From the NCBI GenBank assembly GCA_029287695.1, contig JARFQQ010000213.1:1-13620 (forward strand): 13,620 nt of DNA, written 5' to 3'. This DNA comes from Gammaproteobacteria bacterium. Its GTDB lineage: Bacteria; Pseudomonadota; Gammaproteobacteria; Chromatiales; Chromatiaceae. How positions within the stretch are numbered: the stretch's first letter is position 1; every line of letters begins with the position of its first letter. The translations under genes were made by a program, and so were the position numbers. Shown piece by piece: positions 7,572-13,620 of the stretch. The notes beneath the pieces were generated by a model. The model made no database searches. It was not told the DNA's origin and saw only the letters and a program-made list of their open reading frames with translations.

Positions 7572-8975
7572 ATGCTGCCCGTCATTGCCCTCGTCGGGCG
7601 TCCCAATGTTGGCAAATCGACGCTCTTCAATCGCCTGACGCGGTCGCGTGACGCGCTCGTCGCCGACCTCCCGGGGCTTACCCGTGACCGCCAGTATGGT
7701 ATCGGCCGCCTCGGCGCCTTCCCCTATGTCGTTGTCGATACCGGTGGTCTCAGTGGCGATGAAGGGGGTGTCGATCCACTCATGGAGCAACAGGTCTGGC
7801 AGGCGATAGATGAAGCTGATCATGTGCTCCTTCTCGTCGATGCCCGCGATGGCTGCAATGCCCGCGACGAAACCATCGCCGAGCGATTAAGGCGCACCGG
7901 CAAACCCGTCACCCTGGTCGTCAACAAGAGTGAAGGCTACGATCCGGCTGTTGCTGTCTCTGAATTTTACGGCCTCGCCGGCGAACCCGTGGCCATCGCG
8001 GCAGCCCACGGACGTGGCGTCACTGGTCTCATCGACGGCGTTCTCGAAACCTTTCCTCCACCCCCGGAAAGATCGGAAGAGGAGGATGAGAAAGAGGGTA
8101 TCAAGGTCGCCGTAGTCGGCAGGCCGAATGTCGGCAAATCCACGCTCATCAACAGGCTGATCGGGGAGGAGCGTGTCGTCGCGTTCAACATGCCGGGCAC
8201 AACGCGCGACAGCATCCCGGTTCCATTCGAGCTGAATGGCCAGCGCTTCACGCTCATCGACACGGCCGGTGTGCGAAAGCGCGGCCGTGTGAAAGAAACC
8301 ATCGAGAAATTCAGCATCGTCAAGACACTGCAGGCAATCGAGCAGGCCAATGTCTGCATGCTGCTGCTTGATGCGCAGGAGGGAGTGACCGAGCAGGATG
8401 CCCACCTTGCCGGCCATCTGGTCGAAAGCGGCAGGGCTCTGGTGATCGTCGTCAACAAGTGGGACGGGCTCTCGCCGGACGAGCGTGCAAAGGTGAAGGA
8501 GGATCTCGAGCGCAAACTGGCGTTTCTCGATTTCGCCAGCTGGCACTATGTTTCAGCGCTGCACGGGAGTGGTGTCGGCATCCTGCTGAAGCATGTGCAA
8601 CACGCCTATGCCAACGCCATGCGTGAGTTCAAGACCAGCCGTATCACAAAGATTCTCGAGGATTGTGTCACGGAGCATCAGCCACCGCTGGTACGCGGCC
8701 GCCGTATCAAGTTGCGCTATGCGCACCAGGGCGGCAAGAATCCGCCGCGTATCATCATCCACGGCAACCAGACCGAGTCCGTGCCCGCAAGCTACAAGCG
8801 TTTTCTTTCCGGGCGTTTCCGCAAGGCACTGCAGCTGCAGGGAACCCCGCTGATCCTCGAGTTTCGCAGCGGCGAGAATCCTTACGAAGGCAAAAAGAAC
8901 AAGCTCACCGACCGCCAGGTCAGCAAGCGTCGCCGCCTCATGCAGCATGTGAAAAAGGGTAAGAAAAAGCAGTAG
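7572..8975 (+). CDS. der: Ribosome biogenesis GTPase Der (EngA)
   Basis: A tandem-GTPase (467 aa) needed for 50S subunit maturation. First G domain: P-loop GRPNVGKS (9-16), switch II DTGG (56-59), and a G4 motif NKSE (118-121) in place of NKxD. Acidic inter-domain linker ~165-175 ([11 protein letters not shown]). Second G domain: P-loop GRPNVGKS (183-190), DTAG (230-233), NKWD (295-298). The C-terminal KH-like domain contains [18 protein letters not shown] and a basic Lys-rich tail (KKGKKKQ), as expected for rRNA contact. The ATG at 7572 is preferred over the in-frame TTG at 7560 because [14 protein letters not shown] matches the family start; no clear Shine-Dalgarno sequence is visible, consistent with coupling to bamB. 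Last gene of the + strand run; convergent with the transporter downstream. Confidence 0.96.
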   Translation: MLPVIALVGRPNVGKSTLFNRLTRSRDALVADLPGLTRDRQYGIGRLGAFPYVVVDTGGLSGDEGGVDPLMEQQVWQAIDEADHVLLLVDARDGCNARDETIAERLRRTGKPVTLVVNKSEGYDPAVAVSEFYGLAGEPVAIAAAHGRGVTGLIDGVLETFPPPPERSEEEDEKEGIKVAVVGRPNVGKSTLINRLIGEERVVAFNMPGTTRDSIPVPFELNGQRFTLIDTAGVRKRGRVKETIEKFSIVKTLQAIEQANVCMLLLDAQEGVTEQDAHLAGHLVESGRALVIVVNKWDGLSPDERAKVKEDLERKLAFLDFASWHYVSALHGSGVGILLKHVQHAYANAMREFKTSRITKILEDCVTEHQPPLVRGRRIKLRYAHQGGKNPPRIIIHGNQTESVPASYKRFLSGRFRKALQLQGTPLILEFRSGENPYEGKKNKLTDRQVSKRRRLMQHVKKGKKKQ

Positions 8976-9106
8976 GGTTTGAGATTACCGGATCCTCGTT
9001 GCACTTTCCTGCGCCCCGTGCGTGGAGCCAGTCTCCGTGTATTTCCTCACTCAATACGGCCAGATGCGGGTGGAAATTGTTTCCTGGTCTGTAATGCGAA
9101 CCTGGA

Positions 9107-10372
9107 TCAAACCGGGTCTATCTTTCTCAAGCTGCTGGGAATGAGACCAAGATCGGCTAGCGATGCCATAAGCGAGTCGATGAAACTCGCTTCCCCTTCG
9201 TAGATGATCATGTAGGACTGTATTTTCAGTGTCAGAACACTGCCAAGCAGGATTCCGGAAAAAGCGATGAAAGAGCCGATCGAGAGAGTGGAAATACCCG
9301 AGATGGCCTGGCCAAATGTACAACCCATGGCCAATACCCCGCCGAATCCCATCAGCAGCGCCCCAAGGAGATGGCGCACGAAATCCATGAAGGAAGCAAA
9401 CCACTCAACTCTGAAACCCCTCGTGATCACCGCATGCAAGAAAGAGCCAAGCACGATCCCGGCTACGATCATGATGCCGCAGGTCAATAGCGCATCCTCG
9501 AAACCCGATTTCGTATATCCATAGACTTGTCCCATCGGGTTGATGATCGTGAAAGACTGCGGCCTGAGAAACTGGCTTGATGCCGGCTTGTGTTCATCAG
9601 AATCGGAGAGAAACTCCCAGTTCTGCACGTAAGTCGAGAGCGCGAGCGTCTCACCGTCGGCCACGACCTTGATGCTACTCGTTGCCAGCCAGACACCCAC
9701 TACAGCGGCGCCAATGACAAGTCCGGCTGTGATATGGTTCTTCTGCTGCCGGAATTCTGCGTCCCGAAAAATGAACACAAGCAGGACGGTGACGAGGAGC
9801 ATTCCCGCAACGAGACGGGCTGTCACTGAATGGTTTTCAATGCCTGCCAGAGCTCCGATATCCTGCCTGCCATCAAGCTCGATTGCGAAAGGGTCTATCC
9901 AGTCGTAAAACAGCAAGCTGTAGAGTGTGTCATCTGAACCGGGAAGCGGCTTGGCCATGTAGTATGCGACCAGGGCAATCACCACTACAACGATCAGTGA
10001 CTTGAGGTTGCCACCGCCGATCCGCACGAGCATCTTGCTTCCGCATCCACTCGCCAGCGTCATACCGATGCCGAAGGAGAAGCCGCCCAGCAGGTTCTGC
10101 AACCAGACAAGCTGGCTGCTGCGATAGTCAGGTATGGCATTGTCGACATTAACAAGCCCGATGGCTTCGAGCATGACCACGCCCGAGATCGCAACTGCAA
10201 TCGCCAGCAGCCATGCTTTCATTCTGGCTGTGCTTCCCGTGCTCACCCAGTCAGCGAATGCACCCATGGTGCAGAAGTTCGTTTTCCTGCTGACTATTCC
10301 TGTCAGGAGTGCAAGCAGGAAGACAGTTGCGAGAATCATCACATGTGCGACGTGAAAGTCATCGAATGACAT
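9107..10372 (-). CDS. YeeE/YedE family membrane transporter (sulfur-compound transport family)
   Basis: A polytopic inner-membrane protein of 421 residues, with about ten hydrophobic segments, in the YeeE/YedE (Sulf_transp) family. Members such as TsuA import thiosulfate through conserved cysteines. Conserved patches: KTNFCTMGAFADWV (30-43, Cys34), LASGCGSKMLVRIGGGNLKSL (106 on, Cys110) and GFGGVLAMGCTFGQAISG (Cys351); the two Gly-Cys patches mark the internal pseudo-repeat. A large polar insert in the middle is probably periplasmic. The start at 10372 (MSFDDFHVAHVM) is chosen over an in-frame upstream ATG at 10465 because it begins just before the first membrane helix and has AAGAGG 8 bp upstream; the 31 extra residues upstream are polar and low-quality. 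No TusA/YeeD-type or rhodanese partner gene is adjacent. Substrate is inferred only from the family. Confidence 0.85.
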   Translation of the reverse strand: MSFDDFHVAHVMILATVFLLALLTGIVSRKTNFCTMGAFADWVSTGSTARMKAWLLAIAVAISGVVMLEAIGLVNVDNAIPDYRSSQLVWLQNLLGGFSFGIGMTLASGCGSKMLVRIGGGNLKSLIVVVVIALVAYYMAKPLPGSDDTLYSLLFYDWIDPFAIELDGRQDIGALAGIENHSVTARLVAGMLLVTVLLVFIFRDAEFRQQKNHITAGLVIGAAVVGVWLATSSIKVVADGETLALSTYVQNWEFLSDSDEHKPASSQFLRPQSFTIINPMGQVYGYTKSGFEDALLTCGIMIVAGIVLGSFLHAVITRGFRVEWFASFMDFVRHLLGALLMGFGGVLAMGCTFGQAISGISTLSIGSFIAFSGILLGSVLTLKIQSYMIIYEGEASFIDSLMASLADLGLIPSSLRKIDPV

Positions 10373-10380
10373 CTTTTGGG

Positions 10381-10386
10381 CCTCTT
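10381..10386 (-). promoter_or_regulatory. Ribosome binding site that sets the transporter start
   Basis: On the minus strand AAGAGG is followed by 8 bases and then the ATG at 10372. This supports the start at 10372 rather than the more distal in-frame ATG at 10465. Confidence 0.55.
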
Positions 10387-10461
10387 GTTGAGATAGCGAC
10401 TGTTCGGGTGACCGACATTTCTGTGCGCCTGGTGGTTTCGTCGCCGCTCCCTGGCCTCCCG

Positions 10462-10472
10462 TCATGTATAGA
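10462..10472 (-). promoter_or_regulatory. Candidate sigma-S-like -10 element for the transporter
   Basis: Read on the minus strand the element is TCTATACATGA, matching 9 of 11 positions of the extended sigma-S -10 consensus KCTAYACTTAA; the core TATACA is also an acceptable sigma-70 -10. No good -35 was found at 16-18 bp. It would give a leader of about 80 nt before the transporter ATG. Confidence 0.35.
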
Positions 10473-10671
10473 TGCTAGTCATCAACGGGTTTATTGTGTA
10501 TCTGTCTGATGGCAGATTTTCGGAACTAAACCAACGTTTAGAGGATGCTCCGGTGGAGGGCAGGCCAGGTTTCGAGGCGCCGGTCAGGAATGTCTCTCGT
10601 GCCGGATTGAGTGATGAAACCATTGTCAAAATTGTGGCCAATAATTGCCAGATATGTTCCGCCGGCCCGGT

Positions 10672-10682
10672 TTTATACTTAC
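10672..10682 (+). promoter_or_regulatory. Candidate distal -10 element for the lipid operon
   Basis: TTTATACTTAC contains TATACT (5/6 to the sigma-70 -10) and matches 9 of 11 positions of the extended sigma-S -10 consensus. The nearest -35-like TTGCCA (10645-10650) is 23 bp away, too far for a normal spacer. The transcript would have a leader of about 100 nt crossing the A/T tracts. Confidence 0.3.
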
Positions 10683-10751
10683 TAAAGTCAAAAAAATCCC
10701 CTATTTGAGCTTTTTTTAACATCTGCTTGAGATTTGTTTGAACAGGGATTG

Positions 10752-10762
10752 TCTATTCTTGA
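10752..10762 (+). promoter_or_regulatory. Candidate proximal sigma-S-like promoter for the lipid operon
   Basis: TCTATTCTTGA matches 9 of 11 positions of the extended sigma-S -10 consensus KCTAYACTTAA. Transcription would start near 10767, leaving a leader of about 23 nt with AGAGG (10780-10784) before the ATG at 10790. E. coli cfa also has a proximal sigma-S-dependent promoter, so a stationary-phase signal here would be consistent, but no -35 element of standard spacing is present. Confidence 0.4.
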
Positions 10763-10789
10763 GCCCAATCAACAGCGATAGAGGCAACC

Positions 10790-11830
10790 ATGAACCAGCA
10801 GAAAGCACTCGAAATGACGGAAAGAGGCATTCTCCCGGACACGATCGTGCGTGCGGGTATGCGTCGACTTCTGAAGCAGCGGCTCGATAATATCGCTGCC
10901 AGTGACCTCGAGAGAGCTGCCACACAGGAACAGGCCTTCATCGAGATGATGCGCGAGGGACCGGTCGCTGATGTCCCGGAACTTGCAAACGAGCAGCACT
11001 ACGAAGTGCCGGCGGCTTTCTTCGAGACGGTGCTCGGAGACCAGCGCAAATACAGCTGTGCCTACTGGCCCGATGGCATCAGCTCTCTCGATGCGGCTGA
11101 AGAGGAAGCACTCTCGCAAACCTGCGAACATGCCGCTCTCGCCAATGGTCAGCGGATCCTCGAACTTGGCTGCGGCTGGGGTTCTCTCTCCCTTTTCATG
11201 GCGCGCCGCTACCCTGGCAGTGAAATCACCGCCGTCTCCAACTCTGTCTCGCAGGGCGATTTTATTCGCGCAAAGGCGGCGAGTGAGGGTCTGCAGAACA
11301 TCAGCGTCATCACTGCCGACATGAATGACTTCGAAGCTGATGGAAGATATGACCGTGTCGTCTCCGTGGAGATGTTCGAGCACATGCGAAACTGGCAACT
11401 CCTCATGGGTCGCATAGGCAACTGGCTCAAAGCGGACGGATGCTTCTTCATGCATATCTTCGTCCACCGCGATATTCCCTACCTCTTCCAGGACAAGGGT
11501 ACGAGTGACTGGATGAGCCGTCACTTTTTCTCGGGAGGCATGATGCCCAGTGCCGATCTTCCATTGCGTTGCCAGGAGTATCTCGCTCTGGAGCAACGCT
11601 GGTTCTGGCAAGGCCAGCACTACGAGAAGACCTGCAATGCATGGCTGCAGAAGATGGATCACAACAGAAAACAGCTGTGGCCACTCTTCGAAGACACCTA
11701 TGGCAAGGATTTTGCAGCAGTATGGTGGCAACGCTGGCGCATGTTTTTCATGGCCTGCGCCGAGCTGTTCGGTTACAGGGACGGGCAGGAATGGTTTGTC
11801 GCTCACTACCGCTTCAAAAAGGAGAGATAA
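10790..11830 (+). CDS. SAM-dependent methyltransferase, cyclopropane-fatty-acid-synthase / coclaurine N-methyltransferase-like
   Basis: A 346-residue class I SAM methyltransferase of the CMAS/CFA-synthase superfamily, probably cytosolic and acting on unsaturated acyl chains. SAM-binding motif LELGCGWGS (124-132); acidic loop ITADMNDFE (174-182); active-site segment SVEMFEHM (192-199) with Glu194, Glu197 and His198; Cys90 in KYSCAYW; His222 in FMHIFVHRD. It is shorter than E. coli Cfa (~380 aa), lacks that enzyme's N-terminal domain, and the C-terminal half (DWMSRHFFSGGMMPSADL, 240-257; HYEKTCNAWLQKMD, 277-290) resembles the coclaurine N-methyltransferase branch. Where Cfa and mycolate cyclopropane synthases have H-T-I at the bicarbonate site, this protein has H-I-F, so cyclopropanation should not be assumed. 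First gene of a four-gene operon; ATG at 10790 has AGAGG 5 bp upstream. Fold certain, reaction uncertain. Confidence 0.88.
   Translation: MNQQKALEMTERGILPDTIVRAGMRRLLKQRLDNIAASDLERAATQEQAFIEMMREGPVADVPELANEQHYEVPAAFFETVLGDQRKYSCAYWPDGISSLDAAEEEALSQTCEHAALANGQRILELGCGWGSLSLFMARRYPGSEITAVSNSVSQGDFIRAKAASEGLQNISVITADMNDFEADGRYDRVVSVEMFEHMRNWQLLMGRIGNWLKADGCFFMHIFVHRDIPYLFQDKGTSDWMSRHFFSGGMMPSADLPLRCQEYLALEQRWFWQGQHYEKTCNAWLQKMDHNRKQLWPLFEDTYGKDFAAVWWQRWRMFFMACAELFGYRDGQEWFVAHYRFKKER
11819..11826 (+). promoter_or_regulatory. Strong ribosome binding site for the DUF2878 gene
   Basis: AAGGAGAG lies in the last codons of the methyltransferase, with its GGAG core 8 bp before the GTG at 11833. It decides that start over the much longer upstream extension of the same frame, which runs back inside the methyltransferase gene. 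Confidence 0.65.
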
Positions 11831-11832
11831 AA

Positions 11833-12381
11833 GTGAAACAGAAACTGCTTAACTTCGTATTTTTCCAGGCCGGCTGGCTCGCGGTGGTATTGCTGGGCGC
11901 CGGTCAGTTCCACTGGCTGGGCTTGCTTGTGGTTGCAGCAGTCGTTGCCTGGCATCTCGTCACCAGTCCTGCCCCCCAGGCTGAGGCGCAGCTCGTTCTC
12001 TTCGCCCTTGGTATCGGTCTCGTCTGGGAGAATCTGCTGACACTTGCAGGCATCGTGGTTTATCCCTTCGGGCAGCTCTCCGGCGGGTTTGCACCTGTCT
12101 GGATCATCGCCATGTGGGCAATGCTTGCCACGACGCTCAATCTCTCCCTGCGCTGGCTGCATGGCCGTTTCCTGCTGGCATCTGTTTTTGGCGCCATCGG
12201 TGGTCCACTTGCATTCCTGGCGGGGGAGCGTCTCGGCGCCGTTGTATTTCCTGATGTCACGCTAGCCATGCTCGTTCTTGGCGTCGGCTGGGGCCTGCTG
12301 TTCACGCTGCTGGTGATGCTGGCGATGCGCAACGACGGATTCGTCAATATCTACCCTGAAGCGCAGAGGGCAGAATCATGA
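11833..12381 (+). CDS. DUF2878 family integral membrane protein
   Basis: A 182-residue inner-membrane protein with about five to six hydrophobic helices, starting LLNFVFFQAGWLAVVLLG, the usual opening of the DUF2878 family. Other recognisable stretches are GLVWENLLTLAGIVVYP (about 57-73) and a late GGPLAFLAGERLGAVVF segment with polar Glu/Arg inside a hydrophobic context, plus a short C-terminal cytosolic tail. No catalytic motif is evident and the molecular function is unknown. The GTG start at 11833 lies 2 bp after the methyltransferase stop with a strong ribosome site; its stop overlaps the DUF1295 start by 4 bp (ATGA). Family members are often found beside CFA-synthase-like genes, which suggests an accessory or enzymatic role in membrane lipid modification; that is inference. 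Assignment is from recall of the family. Confidence 0.8.
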   Translation: MKQKLLNFVFFQAGWLAVVLLGAGQFHWLGLLVVAAVVAWHLVTSPAPQAEAQLVLFALGIGLVWENLLTLAGIVVYPFGQLSGGFAPVWIIAMWAMLATTLNLSLRWLHGRFLLASVFGAIGGPLAFLAGERLGAVVFPDVTLAMLVLGVGWGLLFTLLVMLAMRNDGFVNIYPEAQRAES

Positions 12382-13178
12382 TCACAAGCTGGTTTTCGAG
12401 TCTCCCGCTACTGCTTTTCATCGGTGCCGCAGGATGGTTCTATGCCTATCGGCAAACGAACGTCAACATCGTCGACAGTCTCTGGTCGCTCTTTTTCCTC
12501 GCGGCGTCACTTGTTTACATGGGTGTGGCTGTCGAAACCACTGTGACCTCCTGGGTCCTGCTGGTGCTGGTAGCCACATGGGCGCTGCGCCTGTCGACTC
12601 ATCTCTCACTGCGCAATGCACACAAGTCCGAAGATCACCGCTATGCGGCAATGCGGGAACGCAATCCCCGTTTTGCAAAGCAAAGTCTCGTGACTGTCTT
12701 CGGACTGCAGGCCGTCCTGGCGTGGCTCATCTCTGCACCGATAGCCGCATCCATACTTGCCCCTGCAAGTTTTGGTGTCTTGCATCTCCTGGCTCTGCTG
12801 TTGTTCGTAACGGGATTTTACTTCGAGGCAGTCGCCGACTGGCAGCTTGCAAAATTCCGCAGCAACCCCGGGAACCGCGGGAAGGTACTTGATACCGGTG
12901 TATGGCGATTGAGCCGGCATCCCAACTACTTCGGCGAAGCCTGCATCTGGTGGAGCTTCTACCTCTTTGCGCTGGCGGCGGGACATGCATGGACACTCTT
13001 TTCTCCGCTCCTCATGACCTTCCTGCTTCTCAGGGTTTCCGGTGTCACCCTGCTCGAAAAGGACATCGAGGAACGCAGGCCCGGTTACGCACGCTACGTG
13101 GAATCCACCTCTGCTTTCATTCCCTGGTTTCCTCGCAAGCCACGTGTCAGCAATACAATCAGTGAGAAGCAGTCATGA
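12378..13178 (+). CDS. DUF1295 / steroid 5-alpha-reductase-like membrane oxidoreductase
   Basis: A 266-residue polytopic membrane protein of the DUF1295 family, related to steroid 5-alpha reductases and isoprenylcysteine methyltransferases. About six to seven helices; the conserved cytosolic C-terminal motif is VWRLSRHPNYFGE (175-187), followed by a WWSFYLFAL helix and EKDIEERRPGYARYVESTSAFIPWFP (227-252), the family's end signature. In the reductases this region binds NADPH, so reduction of an activated C=C bond in a lipid is the natural guess; the true substrate is unknown. N-terminal NVNIVDSLWS (28-37) is also typical of the family. ATG at 12378 overlaps the DUF2878 stop by 4 bp with AGAGGG at 12365-12370, and its stop overlaps the next gene's start by 4 bp, placing it firmly inside the operon. 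Confidence 0.87.
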   Translation: MITSWFSSLPLLLFIGAAGWFYAYRQTNVNIVDSLWSLFFLAASLVYMGVAVETTVTSWVLLVLVATWALRLSTHLSLRNAHKSEDHRYAAMRERNPRFAKQSLVTVFGLQAVLAWLISAPIAASILAPASFGVLHLLALLLFVTGFYFEAVADWQLAKFRSNPGNRGKVLDTGVWRLSRHPNYFGEACIWWSFYLFALAAGHAWTLFSPLLMTFLLLRVSGVTLLEKDIEERRPGYARYVESTSAFIPWFPRKPRVSNTISEKQS

Positions 13179-13620
13179 TTCGTAAACTCGTTGCAATCGC
13201 ATGTTGCTGGGCCGGTATCGCACAAGCTTCGGACATCCGGCTTGATTTCGATGTCTACCTGGACGATCAGCGTGTCGGTTTTCATCGTGTCATCGTCAAC
13301 CAGGCGGCCGATAAAAAACGTGTCCAGGTGGAAGCAAAGTTCGACATCAAGTTCCTCGCGTTCACTGCATACAAGTACCGGCATCGCGCCGATGAGACAT
13401 GGAGCAACGACTGCATCGTCCAGCTCGATACCCGCACCAATGACAATGGAAAAGAATTGACTGTCGAAGCGCAATCTGTCCCGAAAGGACTCAGGGTGTT
13501 GACACCTGATGAAAGCGAATACATTGACGGCTGCGTTCGCACCTTTGCCTACTGGGATCCCGGTTTGCTGCAGAGTCAGCGCCTGTTGAATACACAGACA
13601 GGTGAGTACGAGCTGGCATC
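13175..13620 (+). CDS. Exported DUF6134-like protein (partial, runs off the window)
   Basis: An open frame of 148 codons continuing past the last base. ATG at 13175 overlaps the DUF1295 stop as ATGA. Residues 1-18 look like a Sec signal peptide (MIRKLVAIACCWAGIAQA, cleavage before Ser-Asp), so the protein should be periplasmic, or outer-membrane associated. The mature part begins IRLDFDVYLDDQRVGFHRVIV, a beta-rich start typical of DUF6134 proteins, and contains KFLAFTAYKYRHRADETW and CVRTFAYWDP. The two Cys residues (in NDCIVQL and DGCVRTF) could form a disulfide. Beta-strand alternation suggests a beta-barrel or half-barrel lipid-handling fold, but that is speculation. Function unknown; the role is inferred only from its place as fourth gene of the lipid operon. 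Confidence 0.75.
   Translation, partial: MIRKLVAIACCWAGIAQASDIRLDFDVYLDDQRVGFHRVIVNQAADKKRVQVEAKFDIKFLAFTAYKYRHRADETWSNDCIVQLDTRTNDNGKELTVEAQSVPKGLRVLTPDESEYIDGCVRTFAYWDPGLLQSQRLLNTQTGEYELA

Larger units (their letters stand above)
10373..10789. promoter_or_regulatory. Divergent control region between the transporter and the lipid operon
   Basis: A 417-bp stretch with no convincing gene. It is visibly richer in A/T than its flanks from about 10630 to 10770. It contains an A7 tract (10690-10696) and a T7 tract (10711-10717) that could pair around a 14-nt spacer, and several sigma-S-like -10 elements listed separately. A 78-codon frame on the + strand (10472-10708) and an 86-codon frame on the - strand (10462-10722) overlap each other, use rare codons unlike the neighbours, lack ribosome sites and resemble nothing known to me. 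Confidence 0.6.

Noticed and set aside
8976..9106. Terminator between der and the convergent transporter gene
   Set aside because: Only tiny hairpins are seen, such as GGAAA-TTG-TTTCC at 9072-9084 with no following T run; not enough to call a terminator, although one is expected here.
10472..10708. 78-codon frame in the divergent region as a possible small gene
   Set aside because: No ribosome site, rare codons (CTA, TTA, AGA, AGG, ATA) unlike the neighbours, and overlap with an equally unconvincing frame on the other strand.
10690..10717. A7/T7 inverted pair as an intrinsic terminator
   Set aside because: An all A-T stem without a G/C core is too weak; it lies between the putative promoters and is more likely a curved or UP-like AT tract.
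10769..11806. 345-codon open frame antisense to the methyltransferase
   Set aside because: Its sense partner has unmistakable SAM-methyltransferase motifs; the antisense product shows no family features.
11569..11832. Upstream extension of the DUF2878 frame into the methyltransferase gene
   Set aside because: The DUF2878 family starts at the GTG at 11833, which has a strong ribosome site; the extension is an out-of-frame shadow of the methyltransferase.

Overview
The window reads as a chromosomal segment of a gammaproteobacterium. The gene order ndk-rlmN-pilW-rodZ-hisS-yfgM-bamB-der is the conserved gammaproteobacterial block, and the first gene is the end of a PBP1b-type penicillin-binding protein. 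Third codon positions are G/C-rich throughout the genes. Genus cannot be fixed from sequence alone; a non-enteric, probably environmental lineage is suggested by the LpoP-like lipoprotein, a short PilW, and the lack of ispG between rodZ and hisS. No RNA gene, insertion sequence, phage gene, CRISPR array or long repeat was seen.

Region 1 (1-1112) holds the C-terminus of mrcB and a 4-bp-overlapping TPR lipoprotein, very probably the PBP1b activator LpoP. A weak hairpin and a possible promoter separate this pair from the next block.

Region 2 (1252-8975) is a tightly packed + strand run: ndk, rlmN, pilW, rodZ, hisS, yfgM, bamB, der. Most junctions are start/stop overlaps or gaps of about 12 bp or less, so much of it is probably co-transcribed and translationally coupled. 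The products cover nucleotide balance, rRNA/tRNA methylation, pilus secretin assembly, cell shape, tRNA charging, a Sec translocon accessory protein, outer-membrane protein assembly and ribosome maturation.

Region 3 (9107-10372, minus strand) is a single YeeE/YedE-family membrane transporter convergent with der. Its 5' end faces a 417-bp AT-richer divergent control region (10373-10789), where several matches to a sigma-S-type extended -10 element can be read.

Region 4 (10790 to the end, + strand) is the most interesting part: a four-gene overlapping operon of a short coclaurine-N-methyltransferase/cyclopropane-synthase-like SAM methyltransferase, a DUF2878 membrane protein, a DUF1295 steroid-5-alpha-reductase-like membrane protein, and an exported DUF6134-like protein cut by the window end. 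Together they look like an envelope lipid-modification pathway whose product is not known from the sequence.
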